A stretch of DNA of 64,000 nt from Escarpia spicata (taxonomy: Eukaryota > Annelida > Polychaeta > Sabellida > Siboglinidae): NCBI GenBank assembly GCA_963995525.1, contig OZ023209.1:37060116-37124115 (forward strand). The letters are read 5' to 3'. Under the pieces are notes generated by a model. That model made no database searches and had not been told where the DNA came from. It saw only the letters and a list, made by a program, of their open reading frames with translations. Position 1 is the stretch's first letter, and each line of letters begins with the position of its first letter. A program made the translations under genes and the position numbers. Shown one piece after another: positions 11,135 to 22,000 of this stretch.

Positions 11135-11250
11135 TTTTTGTGTTCAGAGCATGTGATGATGGCTGATGACTCTGACTGTACGTATACGGTTACACATCTA
11201 GTTATTGTGCACAAAAGTTTATGTGATTGTACTTCTAAATATTGTCTCGG
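11135..11250 (+). repeat. Left arm of a ~115 bp inverted repeat pair
   Basis: Contains GTATACGGTTACACATCTAG and TTATGTGATTGTACTTCTAA. The reverse complement of 12716-12835 matches it over the whole length at roughly 85% identity. The two arms enclose 1.5 kb, so they could be the terminal repeats of a DNA transposon or two copies of one dispersed repeat. I could not find a target duplication. Confidence 0.65.
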
Positions 11251-11918
11251 ACATCTACTGGGATTGAATTTAGCCAAACAAAAACGGGTGCTTGGCAGGC
11301 AGCCTCTTCGCAAAAACTAGACTAGGGACTGAAATAGGTTACTTTATAACATGAAATATGTACCTATTCAACATTTTATTTGTTAAATAATTATTGTTTC
11401 CATCTGGATATCCATGATCGCAAATATAAACACTATTTTGTGTGCATGCAGACACGATGAACCAGGGATGGTTAAGGTATTTCTCAGTTTAACATTAACC
11501 AACAGTTTTGAAGCCTATTTGTTTATATTTATTAATTAATGACATAATATCTGTTCAGAATGCAAACATGTTATTTATGCCTTATATAAATTAAAATATA
11601 AACTTTTCATAATTTATGCTTCTTGATTTACTCCTCGGTCCCCAATACTTCCATGTCTGGAAAAAACTGACACATATTCCGTGAGACGATCTTCGATACA
11701 AATGCAATGATGTTTAATGACTTAATCTGTGTTCCGTAGTAGCACATAAAAGCAGCGTTGCGCCGAAATACAAGTACGACTAACGCGGTGTCAATAAATA
11801 GGCCCGCTCAAATCAGGCTACCAGCGCTATTGGACCACGTAATAAACAGCCGAAATTGACAGGAGATTTACTAGGAGGTGCACGGTGCGCGCGGTGCGTC
11901 TACAATTCGATTCACTTA
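11251..11918. other. AT-rich spacer, no gene seen
   Basis: No recognisable coding frame. It lies between the left inverted-repeat arm and the MITE at 11919. Confidence 0.4.
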
Positions 11919-12148
11919 GGGGTCATCTCAGAACGTCGATGTCCGAGATCAGACGAAATTACTTTCATCTTGCCTCAGCCCCCTCTCCACCCACCTCAGA
12001 CGAATTTTTTTAACATTAATATGATGATACCAGTATAATTAAGAGTGTCGGTCGATGTCCGACGCGAGATGAAACTGCCTCAGACCCCCGTCCCCCAAAC
12101 AAAAATAATTTCGCTTGGTATGGGACATCGACGTTCCGAGATGATCCC
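11919..12148. mobile_element. PIF/Harbinger-like MITE
   Basis: A 230-bp element with terminal inverted repeats GGGGTCATCTC and GGGATCATCTC. The inverted similarity extends about 60 bp inward (GAACGTCGATGTCC on both arms). It is flanked by TTA at 11916-11918 and 12149-12151, the 3-bp target duplication of PIF/Harbinger transposons. There is no coding capacity. Confidence 0.72.
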
Positions 12149-12311
12149 TTAGCAAAAATGAAACTACACTCTAGGAACAACGATTCGCTACCTCGTTTGT
12201 GCATTTTATATGTAGGTTTGGTAAAATAATTAGAGACAATACTATTTTAGTTTACGATTTAGATATTTTATTATAAACTAGACACTAAAGTTTAATAGGG
12301 TCTAACTGATT

Positions 12312-12341
12312 ATAGTTATATATATATATATATATATATAA
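12312..12341 (+). repeat. (TA)n microsatellite
   Basis: About 13 TA dinucleotides in AT-rich sequence. The rest of 12150-12715 shows no gene. Confidence 0.85.
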
Positions 12342-12715
12342 ATATTTTATTTATGTAAGGCACAATGAACATGATATGTACACCTATGAAAATATATCAT
12401 GTCATTAATGAATAAATATTCAAGAAATGTATACTTCAAAGCCTACGGTTAATGTTCAACTGAAAAATGCCATCAACATCCCTGTTTTTCATGTGTGGAG
12501 GTACATAAATTATCGTTTATAGTTTCGATCAAGGATATTCAGATGAAACCAAAAATGAAATGGGGAGAGGTAGAAGAGGTACACACCTCATGCTATGAAG
12601 TAATTCATTTTTGGTCTCCGGTTTTGGTGCGAGAACGTAGATTACATTCTATAAAGTGATTTCCCGCATGCCCCCATTTATGTTAGTCTAAACTCAATCG
12701 CATTAGGCTTCTATC

Positions 12716-12835
12716 ATAATATTTAGAAGTACAATCACATAATCTGTTGTGCACAATAACTAGATGTGTAACCGTATACGCACACTCAAAGTCATCAACC
12801 ATGGACACATGCGTTGAACATAAAAGGCATCCAGT
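12716..12835 (-). repeat. Right arm of the ~115 bp inverted repeat pair
   Basis: Reverse-complement partner of 11135-11250, containing CTAGATGTGTAACCGTATAC and TTAGAAGTACAATCACATAA. Confidence 0.65.
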
Positions 12836-12918
12836 GTTGACTAAGGTCACGAATTTGTTCAAGCCCAGACAACAAAGCCAAACCCAAAACACTGGCGTCG
12901 GAACATGGTGGATATTTG

Positions 12919-13110
12919 GTGGGTTGAGGCTCTCCAAAACCTCGATTTGCACTCCCCCTCTTGAGGCTCGCCAAAACAGCCACATTAAGGCTCTCCAACA
13001 TCATAATTTGCACACTCCATCTTCAGGCTCTTCTAAAATCTTCAGGCTCTTCAAAAACCTCGATTTGCACCCCCCAAATATCTACATTGAGGCTCTCCAC
13101 AAACATGAAT
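12919..13110 (+). repeat. Degenerate tandem repeat with GAGGCTCTCCAAAA units
   Basis: Four to five imperfect units of 35-60 bp carry GAGGCTCTCCAAAAC and CTCGATTTGCAC (12928, 12963, 12987, 13050, 13090). No coding function is apparent. Confidence 0.6.
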
Positions 13111-13174
13111 TTGAACTCCTCATATATCCCTGTCTGTCAGGGGTGAAACTGGCCTCGATTCCGATGCTCGATGT

Positions 13175-13410
13175 CAGATTTTTTTTAAATTTCTCTCGCT
13201 GATCCTGCACAGCTCTCTCCACCAGATCGTTCGCTCTCGTTTTCCACCTTTCTCCCAATCCTTCAAAATCTCTTTTTCCACAGTCTTCCCATCGCAGTCT
13301 AGTTCTTCTTCGCCTCCTTTTTCCTTCCAGTCTCTGTGCATCTGCTCTCTTGCCATCCGTTCTTCTCCCATTTTCTCTACAAGCCCTGCCCATCTTAGTT
13401 GACTCATGCT
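13175..13410 (-). mobile_element. LINE C-terminal fragment (RTE-like)
   Basis: Minus-strand frames contain LRWAGLVEKMGEERMA and, in another frame, RRRRTRLRWEDCGKRDFEGL. These resemble the LRWAGHV...GRPRLRWEDCV tail found after the RT domain in RTE-like non-LTR retrotransposons. Only this tail survives, with a frameshift inside it. Confidence 0.6.
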
Positions 13411-13429
13411 TATGCTTGTTCAGAAACAA

Positions 13430-16400
13430 TTGTATTCATATCAAAGACACAATTAACCACAGGCGCAATTACGACCAAACGATGTAAATAAGTAGCATCA
13501 TTCTAGTCCACTGCTGCAATTTTGGGAGGTGGTGCTGTTCTAATTATAGCTCCTGACCCAGGGATTATCGTCTCCACAGACGCACCGACTTTGGCACATC
13601 ATGTAATCCACTTGCCAGACAAGAGATACAATTAACCGAAAGTGCTACTTAACCCCCACTTTAGTGCATCGGCACTTCCAGGTGTAAATTACAATTTTGA
13701 TATACTCGTTTGTGCTGAATCATATAGAAAACGACATTGCTCTCTAGTCTACAAAAATTCAGTTGAGATACAGCCGTGTAACATAGCTGTTAAGGTGTAT
13801 CAGAATGAGCGAGGAAAGGCGAATGTGTTTTTGGAGGACAATCGTTCAGATGGGACCACCTTGATGATATGTCGCAAGACATGTTGTTGTTGTCTATGGA
13901 AGTTCCCATAGAAACCAAGAGTATACACCTCAACAATAAAAATATTGAATGAGTATTGGTTTACATTATTTATTCATTGTAAATACGGAGAAATTACATT
14001 ATCACATAAGTATGTACGGTATCAGCGGTATGCATGGTAATAGTAATTACCATCACACGTTTTGCTTTCGTAAACACATTATATCACACGTCAATTATAT
14101 ATATATATATATATACATATATATATGTATATATATATACAACAATTACAGTGAAATTACAGTGAAAACATGATGTATATCAGAAGTATATTTCTTAGAA
14201 AACTGAACGATGAAATACTACGAGTCTCAAGGAATCATTTCAATCGACGAAACACCGTGCTTCTTTGTGCATATTCGTTAAATTTGTTTGCGTTTTTATG
14301 AGAAATCATTAACACAAAGTATAGTTGGCACTTACCAAAAATGAACGAGCGTAAGACGCACACGCGATACGGTCATCCGAGGAAAACCAGACCTGCTGTA
14401 TTTCTTGCCAGAGATTTATGGTAACGTAGCATTTAAATTAATGTACATTAATGCTATACAATTTGCACACATACGTATAAAGCATTTTAAGTTTACCGTG
14501 CATATTTGACGTACATTTTTAATAATTGTATTCATCCCAAACATCCTTAGCGGAGCGATAGGAACCTTTTTCTGAGTCACAACAGTACCATTAAGCAAAC
14601 CGATGTATGTACATCATTACAGTATGTAAAATAAAGTGAATATAGTCTGTTATTAAAACATGCAAAATAGGAGTGAGAGTACATTATGAACAATTAGTAT
14701 ACAGTGAGAAAATTATATTTACAAATGAACAGTAAAGTAGAAAATTAGCTTCACCTTATTAAACATAGGATACTATAATAATTTTTGGCAAACAACCTCT
14801 GTTTAGTTTTAGACAAGGTTATTGTACTACAAACAGCATCGATTTAAGCAATGTTTTTAAACACAAACATTGATATTGATAATATAGTTGTTGTCTTCCC
14901 TAAGTTTGATTGAAACATTTGTACTGTTATACAATATATGTTATAACAATTTACTAGCTTGTGTAAAACGCTATATCTACTGTAGATTACAAAGTCGAAG
15001 TCGACAAGGAAGACATCAGACACATGAAGAGGATGTGCAGGAAACCCCGTGATTGAGGCTGTAGCGGCATAACCACTGAGCTATTCTTCCAGGGACTTGC
15101 ACCACGCGTCACTGCTGAAACGCAATACATGTCATAAGTGGTGAACTTTAACTTGTAAACATGACAAAGATAACAATACAGACATTTTCATGCGGTATTT
15201 CAAATCCGCGTTGACAATACGATTTTTTAAATATGTTTTAAATAATCATACATTTAACATGAGCTTTCTTAGCAATTGTTTGTGATCGTTTCAGTCTGTT
15301 TAATTACAAATTGGTCGTCTAAAGAAAAAATGTTGGTCGTTGCACATGGTAGAATGAGAAACCAATTGTCCTTCCTGTATTTAACGGCAATGTGGATCTA
15401 CTGCATGTACCGATTTCTAAAACCAACGTATTATATAAAACCATTAGACGTCGAGGTGTTAAGCTATGGAACTATATAACAACAACAGTGGATTGTATAT
15501 ATGCACTGGCAACGTCTAAATGTCAAAAGATTTTTGTGAGTAAATAATGTTAGTGACTTATATAAGTAACATTCATTTTTGCATTCTAATGCGTGTATTC
15601 ATGACAATAGTATTGCTGTGATTTGTGTTGCTTCTTTTCTTCAATTGCACAATCTGTTTCTTCTTCTTCTTCTTCTTTTTATTAAATTATTTTACGTGCA
15701 CCATGGAATTACATATGTATTACATGCATGGAGAGGGAACATCAGCCACTCGTGGCTTTAAACTCTCATTATAGAAACTATAACAATGTATGTATCAAAT
15801 TTGCATCAAATATCGAATGTATTGTGTCATAGTTTCTGTAATAAAACATCATCATCATGTCATCATTAACCTTGACAGACACGACGACGGCAACAAAATA
15901 CAAAAAACACGTGCATCACTTTTGTTTATTGTGCCGTAGACTTTAAACATTCATCCACATACATCTCCATGATTGGCAACTGCCTCTAGCTATATATTAG
16001 GCTTTAGCTTTCCTTTTAGTTGATCGAGGTCTCGTCAGAAATGTTCCAGACCTCGATCTAACGCCACATGTTTTGATAAATCGTATTTTCCGACTGAGGT
16101 CCTATAACTAATTTCGAACCGACATGGTCGTAATTAATTTTAAGGTTTTTCTGTCAATTACACCAAAACGAAATACAAATCTGCACAAACGAACAAACAC
16201 TTCATAGCGAATGCTTTATAGGTTTGCATTTCCGTGAACGTTAGAAGCCAAAAATCGAACTGAGGGAGGAGTTAGAAATGATATATATTACTACGCATTT
16301 ACATTTGTTAACAAGCCTAATACATGCTGTTTTAAAAGTACTTGACTATGTCGACACATGAAATACACATGGGTAATAAACATGAAAAAAATGGACTTGC

Positions 16401-16440
16401 AAATTGAAATTGTGAATCATCAGTAATGCTCATGCAGTAT
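13430..16440. other. Long AT-rich region without a recognised gene
   Basis: It contains a (TA)n tract at 14097-14145, a TTC run at 15660-15680 and a tRNA-like segment at about 15030-15101. An 89-codon frame at 13642-13911 has coding-like composition but matches no family I know. I see no convincing exon set. Confidence 0.4.
15030..15101 (-). other. tRNA-like segment (possible SINE head)
   Basis: On the minus strand, ATAGCTCAGTGGTTATGCCG fits a pol III A box. The expected B box downstream is poor (GGGGTTTCCTGC) and no cloverleaf closes, so this is not a working tRNA gene. It may be a decayed tRNA-derived SINE. Confidence 0.3.
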
Positions 16441-16469
16441 AAGCTGGTTTAGAAATCATTTGTTTACCT

Positions 16470-16773
16470 CTACGCGTCGGTGAATATTTCTCCTACTGCC
16501 AACGCAGCTACCATTCGTTCCTTGAACACCTGGTATTCAGGCAACACTGGCAGTCGCAAGGAATTTGCACAGGTGTTGGCGAACGGCACGCCTTCTAAGT
16601 ATGCATAATCTGCATCTCCGGGGTGGTTGAACTCCAACGCTGGGATGGGTTCAAATCCCAGCAGGGGGACTACGTCCAGCCCAGTGACGAATGCCAGTAG
16701 CTGGCCAAGACGCCCTTCTTCTATAACAGCAAACGATTCCACCATGACAGTTACCGTAGCCGAATACTTAAAA
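16470..16773 (-). CDS. HECT C-lobe exon (last exon)
   Basis: Encodes the end of the HECT domain. LGQLLAFVTGLDVVPLLGF is the conserved FxTG block, NTC around 16569-16571 carries the active-site cysteine, and the frame closes with a stop at 16470-16472. The exon start is uncertain. AG sites near 16774 and 16767 are possible, and neither joins cleanly in phase with the previous exon. Confidence 0.75.
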
Positions 16774-17661
16774 CTATGTTTTGGTCTGGTGCGTATATAC
16801 AAATGTATTTAAAAAAGCACGTCGACACTATTGCAACTGGTTTGGCCTGATTATTCACGCATTTACTGGAAGGAAAAACTTATAATATAGGGTATCCACT
16901 CTTAAGCACTGTCAAGGTGATACATTCTCATTATATCTATGCACGGAAGACTTTTATAAGATTGTCTCGGTTTTAGTTTTTTTCGACACATATTTATTTA
17001 CATTGGTCTTGTAGGTACACAAAGGTGGCAACATAATTGTACAAAAATGCCACCCAGCAATACATGTAATTGTTTGTATCATTTTACAATGTTATGAATG
17101 GAAATGTGCTGTGTTTTCTTTTGTTTTTCTCTTGTGGTTATGTTATTTTGTCGCACACTGTTATCGCTTTAAAAACGTTTGCCTTATATTTTTGTCCAAA
17201 CAAAATACCTTTGGAGTCAACAGTTCAGAGAAATATACAACTGAATGTCCAAAATTGCTCTGCATCCATTTGTTATTGACGTGTTTTGAGAACGCCAATT
17301 CACACTACTGCGCATGTGCATTCATGGAAGTGTGTGGACGCTTGCATATAAATAACACATAAATGTAAACAAAATCATTTATACTAAATATATGTGTTTG
17401 CATTGTGATTGGACTGCCGATTTATTTAAAGTATTTATGTGCTACCTGTGCTATAAACAGTTGTTCCTGCCACTGTTTACTTAAATCGAATCTCGCGCTA
17501 TGTGCAGATGAACGGAATTTTACCAGGAATACTTTGCGTAGAGCGGAACTATACCGATCTCCGAACAGGTCAATGGTTTTACCCCCCTTTTGCTAGCCAA
17601 CAGGTCATGGGATGAATAAATAATTGTATATAATAATTATTACAGATCAATACTATACTAC

Positions 17662-17848
17662 CTTCGAGATCTTGTAAGAAGTCTCGCCAATGCATCTGCG
17701 TTCGCAGTTCGGCTCTCCTCCTGTTGGATCCTTCTTCGCCGCTGAATGTCACTACAAACAGATTGTCCAACTGGATGCAATCTAGTTGCGAATCGCATTC
17801 TTGATGACTTCTTGGTATAAACTGAGGCAGGAAAGACCCTCTTGAAAC
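17662..17848 (-). CDS. HECT exon with internal frame change
   Basis: The acceptor TTTTGTAG precedes 17848 and the donor GTAGTA follows 17662. Spliced from the previous exon, it starts FQEGLSCLSLYQEVIKNAI and then meets TAG. The other frame carries QLDNLFVVTFSGEEGSNRRR and MHWRDFLQDLE. Both halves fit the HECT/G2E3-like pattern, so one base is gained or lost around 17780-17795. Confidence 0.65.
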
Positions 17849-18374
17849 CTACAAAACAAGTGTGTATAAATGCGTGTTTATAAAGTGTTTAAATACGAAT
17901 CTGTATTTTGTATGTACTCTACTGTGTCTGTATGTACAGATTCAGTCGCACTGATATCGAAGTATATAGTTGAACGACCAACAAGTATTTTACATCATGT
18001 TTACGTGCATTTCCAGTAATGGGGTTTCAAACACTCCAGTTGTTTCCACCCTTGATGCTCGCCAGAATTACTAACTTTGATACTCGCCAAACATACCAAC
18101 AATTGACTGTCTCGGGGGCACGTCACGCACACCACGTGGATACGCCTATGGTTTATATTGGCGTTTGGCGCTTCCCACTAACGTTCCAATTTGAAAGTAA
18201 TTTAGCAGTAATACTACAAGTTGTACACCAAATAATGCAATAAAGAAAAATATGTGGGGGCCCATGTTGGTTTAACATTTTGTTCCCTCATACTGCGAAC
18301 GTATCCACTATCATAGACACTTGAGTAAAATATTCCTTTTAGTAAATTATGATAACGTAAGCTATTGCACGTAC

Positions 18375-18544
18375 TGCTGAAATGCAGTCTTCCTTCTCAA
18401 GTAGACAATGTGGCTTGCCAAAGCCACCACAAGTTCCTCTTTGCGCGTGAACCGGTCCAATGGCACGGCGCCGATGTATCCAATCAGTTCCTCCAAAGCC
18501 TGGGATGCTCGCACGAATGCATCTTCATCTGGTGCGTCAGCTAA
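18375..18544 (-). CDS. HECT N-lobe exon
   Basis: Encodes LADAPDEDAFVRASQALEEL and continues to VYLRRKTAFQ, the helical N-lobe segment before the hinge. The donor is GTACGT at 18374-18369. It starts in phase 0 after an AG at 18545-18546. Confidence 0.65.
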
Positions 18545-18832
18545 CTAAAGTAACAAGTAAGTTTTCATGGCAGTCCTGATGATTGTTTTGCAATGGAGAG
18601 AGCAACATTAATACTGCCAAACAATTTCAACAATTAATATTTACCCTAAACACAATGTTGCCTTTCAATGGATAGTTTTGATATTGTTGTAAATAATTAT
18701 AATCACATATAGCATCAGTTTACAATCTACTCACAACAGCAAAACAACATCAAACAAATCTAGATCAGGGATTTCAATGTAGACATAACTGCATTTGATA
18801 TACATATGTATATAAAAACACTTAACTCCTAC

Positions 18833-18946
18833 ATACTTCATATTTTCTATGTTATAGGAACCAAAGGCATCAATATATGAGCTTATAAACGTCATGTACT
18901 TGTCGATGAAAACGAGCATTCGACGCGGGTCAAAGTCCAAGAAGCC
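18833..18946 (-). CDS. Probable HECT N-lobe exon
   Basis: A 114-bp exon (38 codons, phase 0 on both sides) encoding LDFDPRRMLVFIDKYMTF. The acceptor GCGCCTAG is clear; the donor (GTAGGA) is weaker. Assignment rests on phase and position between two better exons. Confidence 0.45.
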
Positions 18947-19149
18947 CTAGGCGCTTATTGGTCAAGTATGGGGGGAGCGTCTCAAAGCAGTCTGGAACTG
19001 TGTGTTTTTCCCACTGAATTTTTTAGACCACTTGCGTGACATTGTTTAATGTAGTCGCCAATGGTTAGATAATGATAATTTTTTTAGCTGTATATGCCCA
19101 AAGAATCGCCTCTTTTTTGGCTTTCATAAAATGTTAGCTCATTTCATAC

Positions 19150-19322
19150 CTCTATCACCCGCACTTTCAGGATCGAATCGTCTATGTTATCCGGCGTCGG
19201 TGAGGGGTTTCCCATGAGACACGAGAAGGCTATGTCGGAGAAGAATTGTGGCGGCGGTCCACTGTGGACCAAGATGTACGCTATCATTCTACCTCCTAGA
19301 AAGTATTCACCCGACGCCTCAG
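19150..19322 (-). CDS. HECT N-lobe exon with LGGR motif
   Basis: Encodes EYFLGGRMIAYILVHSGPPP, the hallmark GGR-x-A-x2-L-x-H block early in the N-lobe. The donor GTATGA lies at 19149-19144 and the acceptor AACTAG above 19322. No upstream exon was recognised. Confidence 0.7.
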
Positions 19323-19479
19323 CTAGTTAAATACAGAAAGTGTAAGCCATCAGTAATCGTAAACATTACATATGACTGAATTAAGGGGCAATCGAAGACA
19401 ATAACATACACTCATACGCACGCGCACGCACACACGACACGAATGCTGGGCTGACCTGGGGCACAGCAGCAATGAAAGC

Positions 19480-20010
19480 CCAAGACAGAGGGGTCTGGCG
19501 AGATCTTGTGCGAGCCTTATGTGCCACACGCCACGAAGAGGATAAGTAAATAATACGTTTTGAGGTTAATGCTAATTGTTTATAAAGGTTATGTCGGTAC
19601 CTAATTGACTTGAGAAAACCCGGAGTAATCCATGCATATTGTTTACACTTACATTTATCAAATTTTATTAATTTGCTTGGCATGTGCTTATTTTTAGACC
19701 GTACAATTTCTTCATATATTATATCATATCAGCATTTGGGATTTTATCAAGTTTATTGTAAATTTCGTCTGATTTAATTTCATGTATAACGTTCTGGGTT
19801 GCCTCTGTGCTTAATACATTTATTTGTGCATATTTAGGAGGAGGTTCTGTCTTGTTGGTGATGTCTAAGATCATGAAATATGGTTGATGATCAGAGAATC
19901 GTTTAATTAATACCCCTGCCGCTTTGTAATACAACTTGACAAAGTTTACAGAAAACGTTGTCTATCAGGGTTCCTTGAGTTCTTGTAAATCTAGTGGGAA
20001 GAGTTAATTG
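19480..20010 (-). mobile_element. LINE fragment b: endonuclease end and EN-RT linker
   Basis: Minus-strand frames give, in order, LPTRFTRTQGTLIDNVF (about 19960-20005), SDHQPYFMILDI (about 19865-19900) and WITPGFLKSIRYRHNLYKQL (about 19575-19640). These are standard landmarks of an APE-type endonuclease and the linker to the RT. The RT itself is missing. A 127-bp repeat is inserted immediately upstream. Confidence 0.7.
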
Positions 20011-20020
20011 GTGGTAAAAA

Positions 20021-20143
20021 CTGTTTCACCTACAAATGTTATTAAAATAAAAATATTACACACAGCGTCAGATGATAATTGGCGCCTTGAGATACACTTT
20101 GTACGACGCAGCTGTGGGCGAGATGGCTGTCATGAAGTGTGAA
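20021..20143 (+). repeat. Copy 1 of a ~127 bp short repeat
   Basis: Nearly identical (about 2 differences) to 20856-20982 from CTGTTTCACCTAC to ATGAAGTGTGAA. The last few bases differ (GTGTATC instead of ACAG). It lies between two LINE endonuclease fragments. Confidence 0.85.
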
Positions 20144-20199
20144 GTGTATCAACAAAAATATTATAATTATCATTTTCATTTATTTTGAGTAAGTATATA

Positions 20200-20470
20200 T
20201 TAAAATATCCTGCAATAATTAGTTAATGCTTGTATAAAGGCTGTAGATGTAGCAGTAATTCTGCTAGGTTTAATAATTAAAGAGTATGCTCCTAGTCCAA
20301 GACTATACATGAGATCTACAAATTGCTTGGTTCCACTATGTCTTTGTCTATGACTATCACACTTAAGCAAATCTATGTTGAAATCACCACATGCATAAAT
20401 ATATGGTTTTGGCGCAACGTAAACGATTAAGCAACTGTTGGATATTATCAATAAATGATACCACATTAGA
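20200..20470 (-). mobile_element. LINE fragment a: APE endonuclease core
   Basis: Minus-strand ACGDFNIDLLKCDSHRQ (GDFN is the conserved endonuclease box), then FVDLMYSLGL and KPSRITATST. This duplicates the functional segment also present in fragment b with different spelling, so the two come from different LINEs. Confidence 0.7.
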
Positions 20471-20499
20471 ACCCGGGCACCTGTATATATAACAACTAT

Positions 20500-21640
20500 A
20501 ACTGATTCAAATATGAAAACGAAAAACGAACATTGTTTGCTTTTTCCTTTTTCGTTCGCAAATTTTCAAAACGAAAAAGGTAAAGACGGTAGGCCCTATA
20601 TTACTTAACCACTCAACCAAAACACAGACAGTGTCACTCGTTCAGCTCTAATGTTGTAATAAGTGGTTACATATATATAATATATATTGCCGCCATGTCA
20701 ACTATACGAAGGTAATTGCATCTATGTGACGTCGAGCACACACAGCGGACTAAACGGGTCCATAAATTGCGCGCCTGCAAATAATCGACTCGACGTTAGG
20801 GGTCGTCCAAAATTGTCAACATTAATGCAAGAGTACTCTTTTTATATAAAGAAAACTGTTTCACCTACAAATGTTATTAAAATTAAAATATTACACACAG
20901 CGTCAGATGATAATTGGCGTCTTGAGATACACTTTGTACGACGCAGCTGTGGGCGAGATGGCTGTCATGAAGTGTGAAACAGATTCTGTTAAGAATTCAT
21001 CTGCAGGCACTTCTATCGCCACACACATAATTATAACGATCTGGCCCTCCTCTGCTTTTTTCGAAGTGCTTGGCCTGCCTTGACTGCCTCATATCGCCGC
21101 TGATTTTCGTGGTCAAGCACGTACGCATTCATGAAATTATGATACAAGCAAGTTGATTACTTGTGCACTACGATTGGTCGCGTTAAGCAAAATTTTAGTA
21201 CCAGTTCGAATTCTTGGAATCGCTCCATTGTTCAAACGTAAAAGACCGCCAATCCAAAACAAAGACGGGACGGGACGCACGTGCAGACGGGACACACAGT
21301 CCTATACTATAGTCTATACAGACCGAGTACATCACGAGTGCTCACGCGCCGCAACAGAATTCTGTTTAATGCTTCGTTTGGCGACTTTTAAAACGAAAAT
21401 TGGCTATTTGTTTTGTGGAATAAAAATAAATGTTGATTTTCGGAAAAAAAAGCGTACGGAAGCCTCCGACCCCTCCCCCTGGCGTACCATTTGTACGCTT
21501 AGCCTTCGGTAAATCTCGACAGTTTTGGACGACCCCTTATTTCATCGATTCAGCGCAAGCGTCGGCATGCGAAGTGACCTACATCAGCAATGTTTACCGT
21601 GGCCTCTTGGCCTGTCATCTAGTCTCGCGTTAGCGGCGAC
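20500..21640. other. Upstream region of the MYORG-like gene
   Basis: Apart from the second 127-bp repeat there is no recognised gene. The last 300 bp become CpG- and GC-richer towards 21650, consistent with a promoter and 5' untranslated region. I see no definite core promoter element. Confidence 0.35.
20856..20982 (+). mobile_element. Copy 2 of the 127 bp repeat, MITE-like with 9-bp terminal inverted repeats
   Basis: Begins CTGTTTCAC and ends GTGAAACAG, a perfect 9-bp inverted terminus. It is 98% identical to the copy at 20021. The short length, non-coding content and terminal symmetry suggest a tiny non-autonomous DNA element. The superfamily is not determined. Confidence 0.6.
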
Positions 21641-21649
21641 ACTCGCAAA

Positions 21650-22000
21650 ATGGCGGACAAGGTGTTCGACTTCCATACGTTGCATTTCGATGTGTCGGAC
21701 GAACGCAAGGTTCGGTTCACTGTCTCACCGCAACACGGGGATGATGCGGATACCGTTCCGGTGCTCCGCGGTGAACTAGGTATGTGCATTCCGGCCCGTA
21801 CGTCGGGCATGCGCGTCCAAGAGGAAGCTAACTACGTGAAGATCGCCTGGGACGATTACGCTCATGTCGAGGTTTTCCACGGCACTCTTGACGGAGGCGG
21901 ACATAGCTACAACGTTCGCTGGCTGGTCAACAAAAACGGGAAATCGGCGCTCAGTGATCAGTTCGACCTGAGGGGCGCGCACTGGTACGGCGCCGCGCAG
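21650..22000 (+). CDS. MYORG: MYORG-like exon 1
   Basis: 117 codons from ATG to CAG. It encodes the N-terminal beta-sandwich start and the family signature near HWYGAAQ. The donor is GTGGGG at 22001. If read through, the frame would continue 13 codons to a stop at 22040, so an intron-retained form would be truncated. Confidence 0.85.

Larger units (their letters stand above)
16470..19322 (-). pseudogene. HECT-domain E3 ubiquitin ligase (G2E3-like), partial and frameshifted
   Basis: Five minus-strand exons (19322-19150, 18946-18833, 18544-18375, 17848-17662, about 16773-16470) read as one HECT domain. It runs from the N-lobe (FLGGRMIAYILVHSGPPPQFF) through FQEGLSCLSLYQEVI to the C-lobe with the catalytic cysteine (FANTCANSLRLPVLPEY). 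HECT ligases take ubiquitin on that cysteine and pass it to substrates; the spelling is closest to invertebrate G2E3-like proteins. The first three junctions join in phase. Exon 4 changes frame in the middle, before QLDNLFVVTFSGEEGS, so the frame is broken by one indel unless the base is an error. Exons upstream of 19322, which should encode the substrate-binding region, were not found; LINE fragments lie there. It could be a young pseudogene or a gene with a sequencing error. Confidence 0.68.

Noticed and set aside
10717..11156. Asp-Ala-Arg-Cys and His-Arg-Ile-Ala repeat proteins on both strands
   Set aside because: Artefacts of the GCGATG minisatellite.
13642..13911. An 89-codon frame with coding-like composition
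   Set aside because: No family recognised, no splice context and no neighbouring exon. I could not support a gene call.
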